Assembly (NCBI GenBank): GCA_002382445.1
Contig: DGAQ01000017.1
Location: forward strand, 47,235 to 97,329
Direction: 5' to 3'
Source: Porticoccaceae bacterium UBA4026
GTDB lineage: Bacteria > Pseudomonadota > Gammaproteobacteria > Pseudomonadales > Porticoccaceae
DNA: 50,095 bases
This document shows positions 33,910-42,961 of this stretch, one piece after another (position 1 is the stretch's first letter; every line of letters starts with the position of its first letter). The notes beneath the pieces are model-generated. The model saw only the letters and a list, made by a program, of their open reading frames with translations. It did not search any database and was not told the DNA's origin. Position numbers and translations under genes: made by a program.

Positions 33910-34473
33910 TTATGAGCCTCCAAAAATTCTATTTTCAATCAACGCGCCAAGGCATTGTATTGTTTGAAATTGAGCCTGAGCCACTAACTGGCCGGCGAAT
34001 TCCCCAGCCTCAATATTAACATCATTATAGCCGATACTGGCAGACAATTGATCATCGTTTGCTGCGGACAATAGCACTACCACCATACCTTTTCCAATGG
34101 CAGATTCTACAGCTTTAATGAGAGATGGACTATCGTCACCTGCGCTAATAATCACTAGCACATCAGAGGTCTTAGCATGAGTTTCAATCACATTAGCAAA
34201 ACGATTTTGAGTGGTTGTTTCTGCACACATTTTATTCATGTTTAGCGCGGGAAAAGCGGGTCGCTCAATTTCAAAGCCCAGTGATAGATGGTCTGTCAGT
34301 AATTGGGCCAAAAGGCTACCTGATTTTTCGCCACAACTAAAAATACTATGGCCATTAAGTAGTGCTGTGGTTATAGCCTTTGCGGAATTGGCAATAGCGT
34401 CTGAACATGTATCACCAACAATCATCGTTGTTTCAATGACATTTTGGAAGTGACTAAATATTTTTTGATCCAT
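33910..34473 (-). CDS. diaA: SIS-domain DnaA initiator-associating protein DiaA
   Basis: Sugar-isomerase fold protein of 187 residues with HFQNVIETTMIVGDTCSDAIANSAKAI at the start and the SIS core ALLNGHSIFSCGEKSGSLLAQLLTDHL ... ETHAKTSDVLVIISAGDDSPSLIKAV. In E. coli DiaA binds DnaA and helps timely initiation. The relative GmhA is similar, but the neighbours yraN, lpoA and dolP favour DiaA. Confidence 0.92.
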   Translation of the reverse strand: MDQKIFSHFQNVIETTMIVGDTCSDAIANSAKAITTALLNGHSIFSCGEKSGSLLAQLLTDHLSLGFEIERPAFPALNMNKMCAETTTQNRFANVIETHAKTSDVLVIISAGDDSPSLIKAVESAIGKGMVVVLLSAANDDQLSASIGYNDVNIEAGEFAGQLVAQAQFQTIQCLGALIENRIFGGS

Positions 34474-34543
34474 TATTTTTGCTCACTGCCTTGCATCTAT
34501 TATCGTCTTTAGTGATGTTTTGAGGCCGAATTTTGGCGCCAGT

Positions 34544-34966
34544 TCAGTCTGCCAAGATATTTTTGATCCAGTTTACACTATAGCCCGGCGACCTATTTTT
34601 ATCCGGTTTAACCGTCACTGCATCAAACCTTGCTTGGACGTGATTAGATAATTCATTAACCTGCATGTACCCGAGTGCAGCGGCTGTTAGACGCAGACAC
34701 TTTTTTTTAGTAATCGACTCTTCAGCACTACCAAAGGTAGAAGATTGACGAAATCGTACTTCAACAAACACTAAATGATCCCCATCATTCATAACGAGAT
34801 CAATTTCGCCCCTGCGAGTACTAAAGTTGCGTGTTAGAAGCACAAGTCCTTTCTCGACTAAATACTCTAAGGCTATTTGTTCGGCTTCGGCGCCCTTGAG
34901 TGACGATAGTGTAATTTTTCCTAGATCGCTAGTAACATTATTGTATCCTGGCATATTTATACCCAT
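34544..34966 (-). CDS. yraN: YraN family (UPF0102) endonuclease-like protein
   Basis: Restriction-endonuclease-like fold with the motifs KGAEAEQIALEYLVEKGLVLLTRNFSTRRGEIDLVMNDGDHLVFVEVRFR, that is E-x-D ... E-V-R in place of the usual EVK. The length is about 140 residues. A longer frame from 35029 would overlap lpoA by 46 bases and is not needed. I place the start at the ATG at 34966, or four codons later at 34954; AAAGGA precedes both. The role is not established. Confidence 0.9.
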   Translation of the reverse strand: MGINMPGYNNVTSDLGKITLSSLKGAEAEQIALEYLVEKGLVLLTRNFSTRRGEIDLVMNDGDHLVFVEVRFRQSSTFGSAEESITKKKCLRLTAAALGYMQVNELSNHVQARFDAVTVKPDKNRSPGYSVNWIKNILAD

Positions 34967-34983
34967 TCCTTTGAGTAAATTCT

Positions 34984-36822
34984 TTAGGGAGTGACCTCGG
35001 TTACTTTTCCCTGTTGAAACTGTCCCCACCGTCCCGTCCGCGTTATAACTCCTCGGCTTAATGACAGAATCCCCATCGATCCAAAAACAGGTGGTTGCTC
35101 TACTGAACCTAAATTATCGAGGTTCCGATGGACTAAAAATGCGTCGTACCCGAGCGCATAAAGTTGTCTATAGGCAGTGTGCATTGTCTCATCGGACACC
35201 AATTCATTGGGTAGCTGCCCCGGCAGAGTCCACGGCATAGCAGTAAACTGAATTCCAGATAGGTCCCGGTCAAGGCCAGCTTGCTCAACACCATTGTAGA
35301 TTTTTGAAATAGAGTAAACAGGTAAGTCAGCCGCATACAAAAATTCCAGCGCCGGTTTGATTTGCCTAGCATTTAACGGGTACCCCAAGGCCACAACGAA
35401 GTCGATATCCTGGCGGCGTCTGGGAGTGTAAATTAGGCTACTATTAACAAAGCGCTTAAGTTGAGCGCCGCGCTCTTCACTCTGATCAATCTGCAATGAT
35501 GGTTTAAGAAACTGGGTAAAATCCTTCACTGTTGTGGAATAGCTAACCTTGCCTAAGAGTCGACCGCCCTTTTGCTTCCAATAAGCATCAAAAGAGCTTG
35601 TTGCCTGAACTCCCCAATTATTGTCTGGCGCTATCACTAGAGCATTGCGATGACCTTTTCGCCATGCCAGATCAGCGATTTGAATCATCTCATCCTTCGG
35701 CGAATTACCAAACTGAACGAGGTTTGCTGGTTGCTGAGTCTCAGTGCGATCTAGCTGATTTAAGCTAATGGTTGGAACCGGTATTAGTGGCAATTGCATG
35801 AGGCTTTCAGCCTCTGATTCCCTCAAGCCTCCTATAACCATATCGGCGCCTTCGGCGATAGCGTTTTCATAGGCTTGCTGCATTGTTTGATTCGATGTGT
35901 CGTGGAGTCTTAGATTGGGAGGTTCCGTGTTGCTTTGTTCAAACAGTTGGTAATAGGCAGCCATAAAACCATCGAGAAATGTTTGACTGGGAATTCTGTA
36001 GTCATCTTGAAGTGGTAACAAAAGAGCTACCTGCGATGAGGGGGTTACATTCTTGCGATTTTGATCGAACCACGACGGCGGTGTTCGAGCTGCGGGATGA
36101 GCAAAATTAGTAATCTTCCACTGATTAAACTGGTTTAGCTGGCCGGTGTAATTATTTTGGAAAAGACGGGTGTCCGCAGCTAAGTTGCACCAGAGTCCGA
36201 GCACAGATTCAGATCCAGCAAAACATCGTTGTAAAAAATTATAAGGCTGCGCAGATAGTTGTCGCCAAATCTTGTTGTGTACATTAATCACATCATTCTT
36301 TTTGTTCAGTAGTTGAGCTAACTCTATAGAGGCCGCAAGGCTTGATTCTATATTGCCAATGTCGGCATTAATATCTGATTCAAGGCTTAACACGTGCAGC
36401 TTAGTTTGCCCTCCAAATGTCGATTTAAGTGCAATAAAGCGGGGAGTTTCCAATTTTAACAACGCATCAGCTGGAGACTTAGACTGTATATTCAGCTCAA
36501 TGCCGAGTAGGGTGTAGTCAATAAAGTCGACATTTGTTAGTTCATCAGTGTTTATTAGCGCCAGAGATTCAGAGCTTCTCTGCTGATCACCACTTTGAGC
36601 AAACATAATCCCTGCTTGAAGCATAACTTCGCTGGGGACTTCGCCTGATTGCGCCCCTGCAAATAGGGCCTCAGCTCGCTCATAAAGAGAAGCATCTTGG
36701 GTGGCAGCGATAAAAGCAACGGTTACTTTGCCACTCTGTGTCGTTGCAGTTGGCGTACAGCCGGTAATAAAGGCTAAGATACAACCTAAACCAACAATCT
36801 GTAGAAGAAACTTTTTATTCAT
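34984..36822 (-). CDS. lpoA: Penicillin-binding protein activator LpoA
   Basis: Outer-membrane lipoprotein that activates PBP1a from outside. The signal peptide ends ILAFITGC (lipobox ITGC). A helical N-terminal half (residues ~30-250) is followed by a periplasmic-binding-protein-like C-terminal half (QVALLLPLQDDYRIPSQTFLDGFMAAYYQ ... VIGGLRESEAESLMQL, VVALGYPLNARQIKPALEFLYA). It is 612 residues. Its ATG overlaps the rsmI ATG on the other strand by two bases, so each gene's control region must lie inside the other. Confidence 0.94.
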   Translation of the reverse strand: MNKKFLLQIVGLGCILAFITGCTPTATTQSGKVTVAFIAATQDASLYERAEALFAGAQSGEVPSEVMLQAGIMFAQSGDQQRSSESLALINTDELTNVDFIDYTLLGIELNIQSKSPADALLKLETPRFIALKSTFGGQTKLHVLSLESDINADIGNIESSLAASIELAQLLNKKNDVINVHNKIWRQLSAQPYNFLQRCFAGSESVLGLWCNLAADTRLFQNNYTGQLNQFNQWKITNFAHPAARTPPSWFDQNRKNVTPSSQVALLLPLQDDYRIPSQTFLDGFMAAYYQLFEQSNTEPPNLRLHDTSNQTMQQAYENAIAEGADMVIGGLRESEAESLMQLPLIPVPTISLNQLDRTETQQPANLVQFGNSPKDEMIQIADLAWRKGHRNALVIAPDNNWGVQATSSFDAYWKQKGGRLLGKVSYSTTVKDFTQFLKPSLQIDQSEERGAQLKRFVNSSLIYTPRRRQDIDFVVALGYPLNARQIKPALEFLYAADLPVYSISKIYNGVEQAGLDRDLSGIQFTAMPWTLPGQLPNELVSDETMHTAYRQLYALGYDAFLVHRNLDNLGSVEQPPVFGSMGILSLSRGVITRTGRWGQFQQGKVTEVTP

Positions 36823-37669
36823 GAATTCAAATCAATCCGGTACGTTGTATGTTGTTGCCACACCCATTGGTAATCTAGGGGATATGGTACCTCGCGCGGT
36901 CACCACTCTCCAGTCTGTCAGTCTAATTGCTTGTGAAGATACACGTCACAGCAAAAGATTACTCGATCATTTTCGGATCACAACGGCCAGTGTTGCTTAC
37001 CACGATCATAGTGATAAGCGCAGCACCGACAAAATACTTAAAAGGCTAGCTGCTGGGGATGATATTGCCCTAATTTCCGATGCGGGTACACCGTTGATCT
37101 CTGACCCGGGTTACAGGCTAGTGCATGAAGCGCGTTTAAATGGATTCTCGGTGGTACCTATTCCTGGGGCAAGCGCGGTAATAGCCGCTTTGAGTGTCTC
37201 TGGGCTAGCGACTGATAAATTTCGATTTATTGGTTTTCTACCCTCCAAATCAAGTCAGCGTAGAACCGCTATTGACGCATTAAAGGCCGTGACCGAAACT
37301 ATAGTCTGTTATGAAGCGCCACATCGTATAGCCAACACCATTGCAGATTTTAGCGATATTTTTGGACCTCAGCGTCTCGCTTTCATGGCACGTGAAATTA
37401 CTAAGACTTTCGAAACTTACTTATATGGAAATCTCACTGATTTATTAAAGCAGGTGACGGAAGACAGCAATCAGCAACGAGGAGAGATCGTTTTGGCTGT
37501 TGCTGGTCAAGAAAAAATGGTCGAAACCACCGCTGCCGATTCAGAGAAGCTATTAGCACTGTTGATGAAAGAACTGCCTTTGACTAAGGCCGCATCTATC
37601 GCCGCCAAGATTACTGGCGGCGACAAGAAGCAGCTTTATCAGCTGGCACTATCACTACAAAAAAAATAG
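36821..37669 (+). CDS. rsmI: 16S rRNA 2'-O-methyltransferase RsmI
   Basis: Methylates C1402 of 16S rRNA. Motifs: TLYVVATPIGNLGDMVPRAVTTL, IACEDTRHSKRLLDHF, ALISDAGTPLISDPGYRLV, VVPIPGASAVIAALSVSGL and VCYEAPHRI. The family start is MNSNQSGTLYVVATPIGN, so the ATG at 36821 is the right start although the frame is open further upstream. The length is 282 residues. No clear ribosome site precedes the ATG. Confidence 0.96.
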   Translation: MNSNQSGTLYVVATPIGNLGDMVPRAVTTLQSVSLIACEDTRHSKRLLDHFRITTASVAYHDHSDKRSTDKILKRLAAGDDIALISDAGTPLISDPGYRLVHEARLNGFSVVPIPGASAVIAALSVSGLATDKFRFIGFLPSKSSQRRTAIDALKAVTETIVCYEAPHRIANTIADFSDIFGPQRLAFMAREITKTFETYLYGNLTDLLKQVTEDSNQQRGEIVLAVAGQEKMVETTAADSEKLLALLMKELPLTKAASIAAKITGGDKKQLYQLALSLQKK

Positions 37670-37684
37670 CAGCTTAGGGACTGT

Positions 37685-39955
37685 CTAGCGTCCGGCATGT
37701 ATGTCAGCGACGGTTAACGCAGTCATGTTGAAAATACCCCGCGACGATACCGAAGGAATCACAATATGCGCGGGCTTTCTTAATCCCGTGATAAACGGCC
37801 CGATTAATAAGGCGTCTGTTAGTGAACGGATAAGCCCCATGGCAATATTAGCCGAGTCTAAGTTAGGCATTACTAACAGATTGGCGCGGCCTTGCAGATT
37901 GGCTTGGGCATAAACGGTATTCCTAAGCATAGGATTCAGAGCACTTAATACATGCATCTCTCCATCCAGTTGTAAGTTTGGGTATTTGTTGCGTAATAAT
38001 TCTGATGCCGCACGAACTTTTTTCGCAGATGCAGTGTTAGAGGTGCCAAAATTAGAATGTGACAATAGGGCCACCTTAGGTTCAACCCCGAAGCGAGCCA
38101 CAAGATCGATACTTGCTTCCGTTATCTTAACTAATTCCTCTGCCGTTGGATCGATGTTCATCATGGTGTCAGCTAAAAATAGAGGGCCGTCGGGCATTAG
38201 TAAGACGGCTGCAGAAGAAACCAGTTGGTTTTTATCGCCTGAACCGAGTAAATGCATAATTTCTCTAAGATGGAAATCAAATCGACCGACTTTTCCACAA
38301 ATAAGACCATCAGCATCGTTGTTGGCGACCATGACTGCGGCAATAGCAGTGTTGTCGTCACGCATAATTTTGCGTGCTGCAGCGACAGAAACACCTTGGC
38401 GTCCCACCATCTCGTGATAGAGATTTGTGTATTCTTCATATTTTTCGTTATCATCTGGATCGACTATATCCACCTCTTTATCGAGGTCGATACGCAAGCC
38501 AAGACGATCAATTGTTATTTCTATCTTGTGGCGCGCGCCGATTAAAATGGGCCGAGCTATTTTTTCGTCAATAACCGCTTGCACGGCAAGCAACACATCG
38601 TCATTTTCGCCTTCAGCATAGACGATTTTGGCAGGTGCTTTTTTGGCCACTTCAATAATTGGTTGCATGAACAAACCGGCTTGATTGACAAACTCATGTA
38701 AGGTTTGGCGGTACGCCTCAAGATCTTCTATTGGTCGTGTAGCTACACCGCTAGCCATTGCAGCCTTGACTACAGCCATGGGGACAACTTCAATCAAACG
38801 TGGATCGAAGGCCTTTGGAATAAGATATTCAGGGCCAAATTTAAGCTTTTCATCCGCATAGGCAGCTGCAACAACATCTGAGGTTTCCATGGTTGCAAGA
38901 TCAGCAATAGCGATTACCGCAGCCATCTTCATTTCTTCGTTAATAGTTGAAGCACCGCAGTCTAATGCACCGCGGAATATGAACGGAAAGCAGAGTACGT
39001 TATTCACCTGGTTAGGATAGTCAGAGCGACCGGTTGCCAGTATGGCGTCGGGGCGGGCGGCTATTGCATCTTCAGGCATAATTTCGGGAATGGGATTAGA
39101 CATGGCCAAAATAATAGGTTTTTCGCCCATTTTTTTTAGAAGGTCGCCGTTGAGTACGCCTGGGCCAGAAAGACCCATAAACAGATCAGCACCATCAATG
39201 GCATCTTCTATGGTGCGATCGTTAGTTTCAATCGCATAGCCTTCTTTCCATGGATTCATCCCCTCTTTGCGTCCTTTGTAAATAACGCCAGTACGGTCAA
39301 TCATCCGGACATTCTTCTTTTGCAAGCCCATGCTTACTAACAGATCAACGCAGGCAATACTGGCAGCTCCAGCCCCTGATACGACAAGTTTTACGTCTTC
39401 AAATTTCTTTTCGACAATTTTCAGTCCATTATAAATAGCTGCTGCTGCAACAATAGCCGTGCCATGTTGGTCATCATGGAAAACGGGGATCTTCATTCTC
39501 TTGCGAAGTTTCTCTTCCACCATAAAACATTCTGGTGCCTTTATATCTTCCAGATTAATACCGCCAAAGGTCGGCTCTAAAGAGGCAATGATATCGACCA
39601 ACTTATCGACATCCGTCTCGTCTATTTCGATGTCGAAAACGTCAATATTGGCGAATTTCTTAAATAGTACCGCCTTCCCTTCCATCACTGGTTTGGAAGC
39701 AAGTGGACCAATATTACCCAGACCTAAAACGGCGGTGCCATTGGTAATAACACCGACCAAATTACCTCTTGATGTCACTGAGGCGACCGCTGTAGGGTTC
39801 TCTTTGATTAACTCACAAGCATAGGCCACTCCGGGGGAGTAGGCTAGTGAAAGGTCTCTCTTATTGGCCAGAGGCTTGGTGGGCCTAATTTCCAATTTCC
39901 CTGGCAATGGATGCGTGTGATATTTAAGCGCGCTCTCTTTGAATGAGTCGGTCAT
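37685..39955 (-). CDS. maeB: NADP-dependent malic enzyme with phosphotransacetylase-like domain
   Basis: Converts malate to pyruvate, CO2 and NADPH. The malic enzyme domain (residues ~1-420) has SLAYSPGVAYACELI, VFHDDQHGTAIV and KLVVSGAGAASIACVDLL. The C-terminal ~325 residues form a phosphotransacetylase-like domain (AEGENDDVLLAVQAVIDEKIARPILIG ... LLMPDGPLFLADTMMN) that is thought to be regulatory and not catalytic. I choose the ATG at 39955, with AGGA eight bases before it, giving 756 residues, close to the usual MaeB length. It converges on rsmI with 15 bases between. Confidence 0.96.
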   Translation of the reverse strand: MTDSFKESALKYHTHPLPGKLEIRPTKPLANKRDLSLAYSPGVAYACELIKENPTAVASVTSRGNLVGVITNGTAVLGLGNIGPLASKPVMEGKAVLFKKFANIDVFDIEIDETDVDKLVDIIASLEPTFGGINLEDIKAPECFMVEEKLRKRMKIPVFHDDQHGTAIVAAAAIYNGLKIVEKKFEDVKLVVSGAGAASIACVDLLVSMGLQKKNVRMIDRTGVIYKGRKEGMNPWKEGYAIETNDRTIEDAIDGADLFMGLSGPGVLNGDLLKKMGEKPIILAMSNPIPEIMPEDAIAARPDAILATGRSDYPNQVNNVLCFPFIFRGALDCGASTINEEMKMAAVIAIADLATMETSDVVAAAYADEKLKFGPEYLIPKAFDPRLIEVVPMAVVKAAMASGVATRPIEDLEAYRQTLHEFVNQAGLFMQPIIEVAKKAPAKIVYAEGENDDVLLAVQAVIDEKIARPILIGARHKIEITIDRLGLRIDLDKEVDIVDPDDNEKYEEYTNLYHEMVGRQGVSVAAARKIMRDDNTAIAAVMVANNDADGLICGKVGRFDFHLREIMHLLGSGDKNQLVSSAAVLLMPDGPLFLADTMMNIDPTAEELVKITEASIDLVARFGVEPKVALLSHSNFGTSNTASAKKVRAASELLRNKYPNLQLDGEMHVLSALNPMLRNTVYAQANLQGRANLLVMPNLDSANIAMGLIRSLTDALLIGPFITGLRKPAHIVIPSVSSRGIFNMTALTVADIHAGR

Positions 39956-40202
39956 GAATTTATCCTGTTGTGGGGGCGAGTGCGCCATTTAGATCTAGCG
40001 ACTCAATTTTAGGTCGGCATTTTAACGCTGATGGACCTTAAATAGCTAACTTGATGATAGATAGACTTGTAATCGAGACTGTTTAGGAAAAGAATGGAGG
40101 CCGCTGTTTTATTGTTAGTCGACTCAGGCGATAATTAGCTACGCGTTCTTTCTTCTGATTGAATATTAAACACAGACTTATAGCATTATTACCCAAAAAC
40201 TT

Positions 40203-40682
40203 ATGACTATACAAAATACCTTTCCTTATATTTCAGCGCCGGTTGTTATAACCCAAGATATGTGCGATCAAAATGGTCATATGAATGTGCTCTATTACTC
40301 CCGAGTTTTTGGTCAGGCAATAGAGGACTTTTATAGTGAGGAGTTGGGGTTTTCAAAAGCCTATTTTGATTCAGGGTTTTCTTCTTTCACTCTGGAAGAT
40401 AACATCAAATACATCAAAGAGTGTTTTTATGGTGAGTCAGTTTTTATCCGGTATCGATTGCACAAAGTCAATAAAAAACTTATTCATCTGGTTGCTGTTA
40501 TGGTTAATGAACAGGACCAGTTGTGCGCAATCTATGAAACGGTGCTGGGGCACATTGATATGAAGTTAAGAAAAACGTCTGAAATGAAAGAGTCCTTTTT
40601 TGATAACTTATCTGGAAGAGTAAAACAACATACCCGGTTCGATATCGATATTTCTTTAAGGCTTAATATCAAAAGTCTGTAA
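40203..40682 (+). CDS. Hotdog-fold acyl-CoA thioesterase
   Basis: A 159-residue 4HBT-type protein. The active-site motif DQNGHMNVLYYSRVFGQAIEDFY contains the conserved aspartate and GHMNV found in thioesterases that act on betainyl-CoA or similar short acyl-CoAs. The rest, IKYIKECFYGESVFIRYRLHKVNKKLIHLVAVMVN, fits the fold. The substrate cannot be read. It precedes an AgcS symporter in the same direction by about 90 bases; no carnitine genes are near. The 247 bases before it hold no gene that I can see. Confidence 0.8.
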   Translation: MTIQNTFPYISAPVVITQDMCDQNGHMNVLYYSRVFGQAIEDFYSEELGFSKAYFDSGFSSFTLEDNIKYIKECFYGESVFIRYRLHKVNKKLIHLVAVMVNEQDQLCAIYETVLGHIDMKLRKTSEMKESFFDNLSGRVKQHTRFDIDISLRLNIKSL

Positions 40683-40774
40683 CTAAAATGTATTGGGGAC
40701 ATTTAATGTTTTGTCCCGCGTCAACAGGGCTGTACCATTGTTGATCAATCTAATAATGAAAATGGAGAGCCATT

Positions 40775-42214
40775 GTGGAAGAATTTGTAAATTACCTAAA
40801 CAGTATTATCTGGAGTCCACTGCTGATCTATTTGTGTCTCGGCACTGGTTTGTATTTTTCAATTCGCACACGATTTCTTCAAGTTCGACACTTCCGTCAT
40901 ATGATAAAGCTGATGTTTCAGGGTAAAAGTTCTGAGTCTGGCGTGTCTTCGTTCCAAGCCCTAGCAATCTCGCTGTCCGGCCGGGTTGGCACCGGCAACA
41001 TTGCTGGGGTGGCCACCGCCATAGCTATGGGCGGTCCTGGTGCGGTGTTTTGGATGTGGTTAGTTGCTTTTCTTGGCGCATCCACTGCCTACGTAGAAGC
41101 TACACTGGCGCAAATCTATAAAGAGAAGGATGAAAGCGGTATGTACCGTGGTGGTCCAGCGTACTATATTGAAAAAGCCATGGGTCAAAAATGGTATGCC
41201 TGGTTATTTGCAGTCTGTACAATTATTGCCGTTGGGTTTTGTCTGCCAGGTATTCAAGCCAACAGCATCGTTGCTGCGGCGGAAAATGCATGGGGTGTTT
41301 CGCCAGTGGTCGGCTCCTCAATCATTGCTATCGGCGTTGCGGCTATTGTCTTCGGCGGCGTTCGCCGGATCGCTCGCTTTACCCAAGTCGTGGTGCCAGT
41401 GATGGCCATAGGTTATATCCTCATTGCATTGGTGGTGATGGCGGTCAATATTGAAAAAATTCCAGCAATGTTTAGCCTTATTATTAATAGCGCATTTGGC
41501 TTTGATGCCGGCTATGGCGCGATTATTGGCATGGCGATCCAGTGGGGTGTTAAACGCGGTATTTACTCTAACGAAGCTGGGCAAGGCACAGCGCCTCATG
41601 CAGCGGCGGCCGCTGAAGTTTCTCATCCAGCTAAGCAGGGCTTGGTGCAAGCGTTCTCAGTTTATATCGACACTTTGTTTGTCTGCACTGCCACCGCCTT
41701 TATGATTTTGCTTACCGGTCTTTACAATGTGCAAGGCCCTGGTGGCGTGATGCTTTACACAGGCCTAGCCGGTGTTGAGGCGGGTCCTATCTACGTGCAA
41801 AGTGCCTTTGAGACCATATTGCCCGGACTTGGTGCTAGTATATTGGCAGTTTCGTTATTCTTTTTTGCATTCACTACCATTCTGGCCTACTACTACATTG
41901 CTGAGACTAATGTGACTTACATCAATCGCTCGGTGCACCGCCCCTGGTTGATGATATTCCTGAAATGGCTGGTACTCACCTCGGTCATGTACGGTGGTAT
42001 TAAATCGGCTGATTTGGCCTGGGCGCTAGGAGACGTTGGCGTTGGCGCCATGGCCTGGTTGAATATTGTGGCTATTTTGATTTTACAGCGACCCGCATTA
42101 TTGGCCCTAAAAGACTACGAAGCGCAACTTAAAGAAGGTATTGACCCAGTATTTAATGCCGAGGCTGTGGGCATCGAGAAGGCTGATTTTTGGATTGAAA
42201 AGAAGGCTGAATAG
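40775..42214 (+). CDS. AgcS-family sodium:alanine/glycine symporter (second copy)
   Basis: Sodium-coupled amino acid carrier with about ten membrane segments. Family motifs: FQALAISLSGRVGTGNIAGVATAIAMGGPGAVFWMW, MYRGGPAYYIEKAMG, WGVKRGIYSNEAGQGTAPHAAAAA. Start GTG at 40775 with GGAGAG seven bases before. It differs from the copy at 4438, mainly in the segment after the SNEAG motif, so the two may have different substrates. A short hairpin with a T-run lies 20 bases after the stop. Confidence 0.93.
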   Translation: MEEFVNYLNSIIWSPLLIYLCLGTGLYFSIRTRFLQVRHFRHMIKLMFQGKSSESGVSSFQALAISLSGRVGTGNIAGVATAIAMGGPGAVFWMWLVAFLGASTAYVEATLAQIYKEKDESGMYRGGPAYYIEKAMGQKWYAWLFAVCTIIAVGFCLPGIQANSIVAAAENAWGVSPVVGSSIIAIGVAAIVFGGVRRIARFTQVVVPVMAIGYILIALVVMAVNIEKIPAMFSLIINSAFGFDAGYGAIIGMAIQWGVKRGIYSNEAGQGTAPHAAAAAEVSHPAKQGLVQAFSVYIDTLFVCTATAFMILLTGLYNVQGPGGVMLYTGLAGVEAGPIYVQSAFETILPGLGASILAVSLFFFAFTTILAYYYIAETNVTYINRSVHRPWLMIFLKWLVLTSVMYGGIKSADLAWALGDVGVGAMAWLNIVAILILQRPALLALKDYEAQLKEGIDPVFNAEAVGIEKADFWIEKKAE

Positions 42215-42232
42215 ATATCCGGTTTTAGAAAC

Positions 42233-42258
42233 AAAGACTGCCGATAGGGTCTTTTTTT
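42233..42258 (+). terminator. Short intrinsic terminator after agcS
   Basis: AAAGAC (42233-42238) pairs with GTCTTT (42249-42254), and the T-run extends to 42258. The stem is only six base pairs, so it is a modest terminator. Confidence 0.55.
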
Positions 42259-42319
42259 ATTTGGAGCGACGGATAGGGCTGGTTGTAATATTACTTATTG
42301 CAGCCGTTAAGACAGAGCT

Positions 42320-42961
42320 TTAAACTTTTAACGGCCAACCACCCAATTCTTTCCAGCGATTAACAATGCTGCAGAACAACTCTGCAGTTTTAACAGTGTC
42401 GTAGAGTGCGCTGTGAGCATCACGGTTATTAAAATCGATACCCGCCGCTTGGCAGGCTTTAGCTAAAACCGTTTGGCCGTAGGCAAGCCCAGCTAGACCA
42501 GAGGTGTCAAAGCAAGAAAAAGGATGAAATGGGTTGCGCTTAATACGGCAACGATCAACCGCAGCATTGACAAAACCAAGATCAAAGTGTGCGTTATGCG
42601 CGACCATGACGGCGCGGGCGCAGCCAGTAATAGAGACCTCTCTGCGAATTGGTTGGAAAATTTCTCGCAGAGCTTCGCCTTCTTCTTCAGCCTCACGCTC
42701 GGGGTCGTAGAGATCAATCCCGGTAAATTCTAGCGCAGACTCTTCGACGATGGACCCGGGAAAGGGTTCGATATTTTTACTGTAGCTTTCTTTAATTTGT
42801 AAATTACCCTGGCCGTCCATTTCTAAAATAACCGCCGCTATTTCCAGCAAGGCATTACTGTGCGAATCAAAACCGCCGGTTTCAACGTCAACGACTACGG
42901 GTAAAAAGCCACGAAAGCGTTTTGCCATAAATGTGTCAGAGCTTTCTTCTAAGATTTGCAT
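42320..42961 (-). CDS. rnt: Ribonuclease T
   Basis: 3'-5' exoribonuclease that trims tRNA CCA ends and other stable RNAs. DEDD-family motifs: LPVVVDVETGGFDSHSNALLEIAAV (Exo I), MVAHNAHFDLGFVNAAVDRC (Exo II) and DAHSALYDTVKTAELFC (Exo III). I place the start at the ATG at 42961, which overlaps the pyrC stop by one base (TAATG); the longer frame to 42979 would add six residues inside pyrC. The length is 213-214 residues, typical of RNase T. Confidence 0.95.
   Translation of the reverse strand: MQILEESSDTFMAKRFRGFLPVVVDVETGGFDSHSNALLEIAAVILEMDGQGNLQIKESYSKNIEPFPGSIVEESALEFTGIDLYDPEREAEEEGEALREIFQPIRREVSITGCARAVMVAHNAHFDLGFVNAAVDRCRIKRNPFHPFSCFDTSGLAGLAYGQTVLAKACQAAGIDFNNRDAHSALYDTVKTAELFCSIVNRWKELGGWPLKV

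Noticed and set aside
34967..35029. Longer N-terminus of yraN overlapping lpoA
   Set aside because: The extra residues have no family similarity and lie wholly inside the lpoA end.
37986..38417. Long plus-strand frame inside maeB
   Set aside because: It is antisense to a fully supported enzyme domain and has low-complexity composition; a shadow frame.
39956..40202. Possible RNA gene (such as RNase P RNA, which often follows rsmI) in the 247-base gap
   Set aside because: No RNase P core motifs, strong hairpins or T-runs are visible; it probably holds only promoters.
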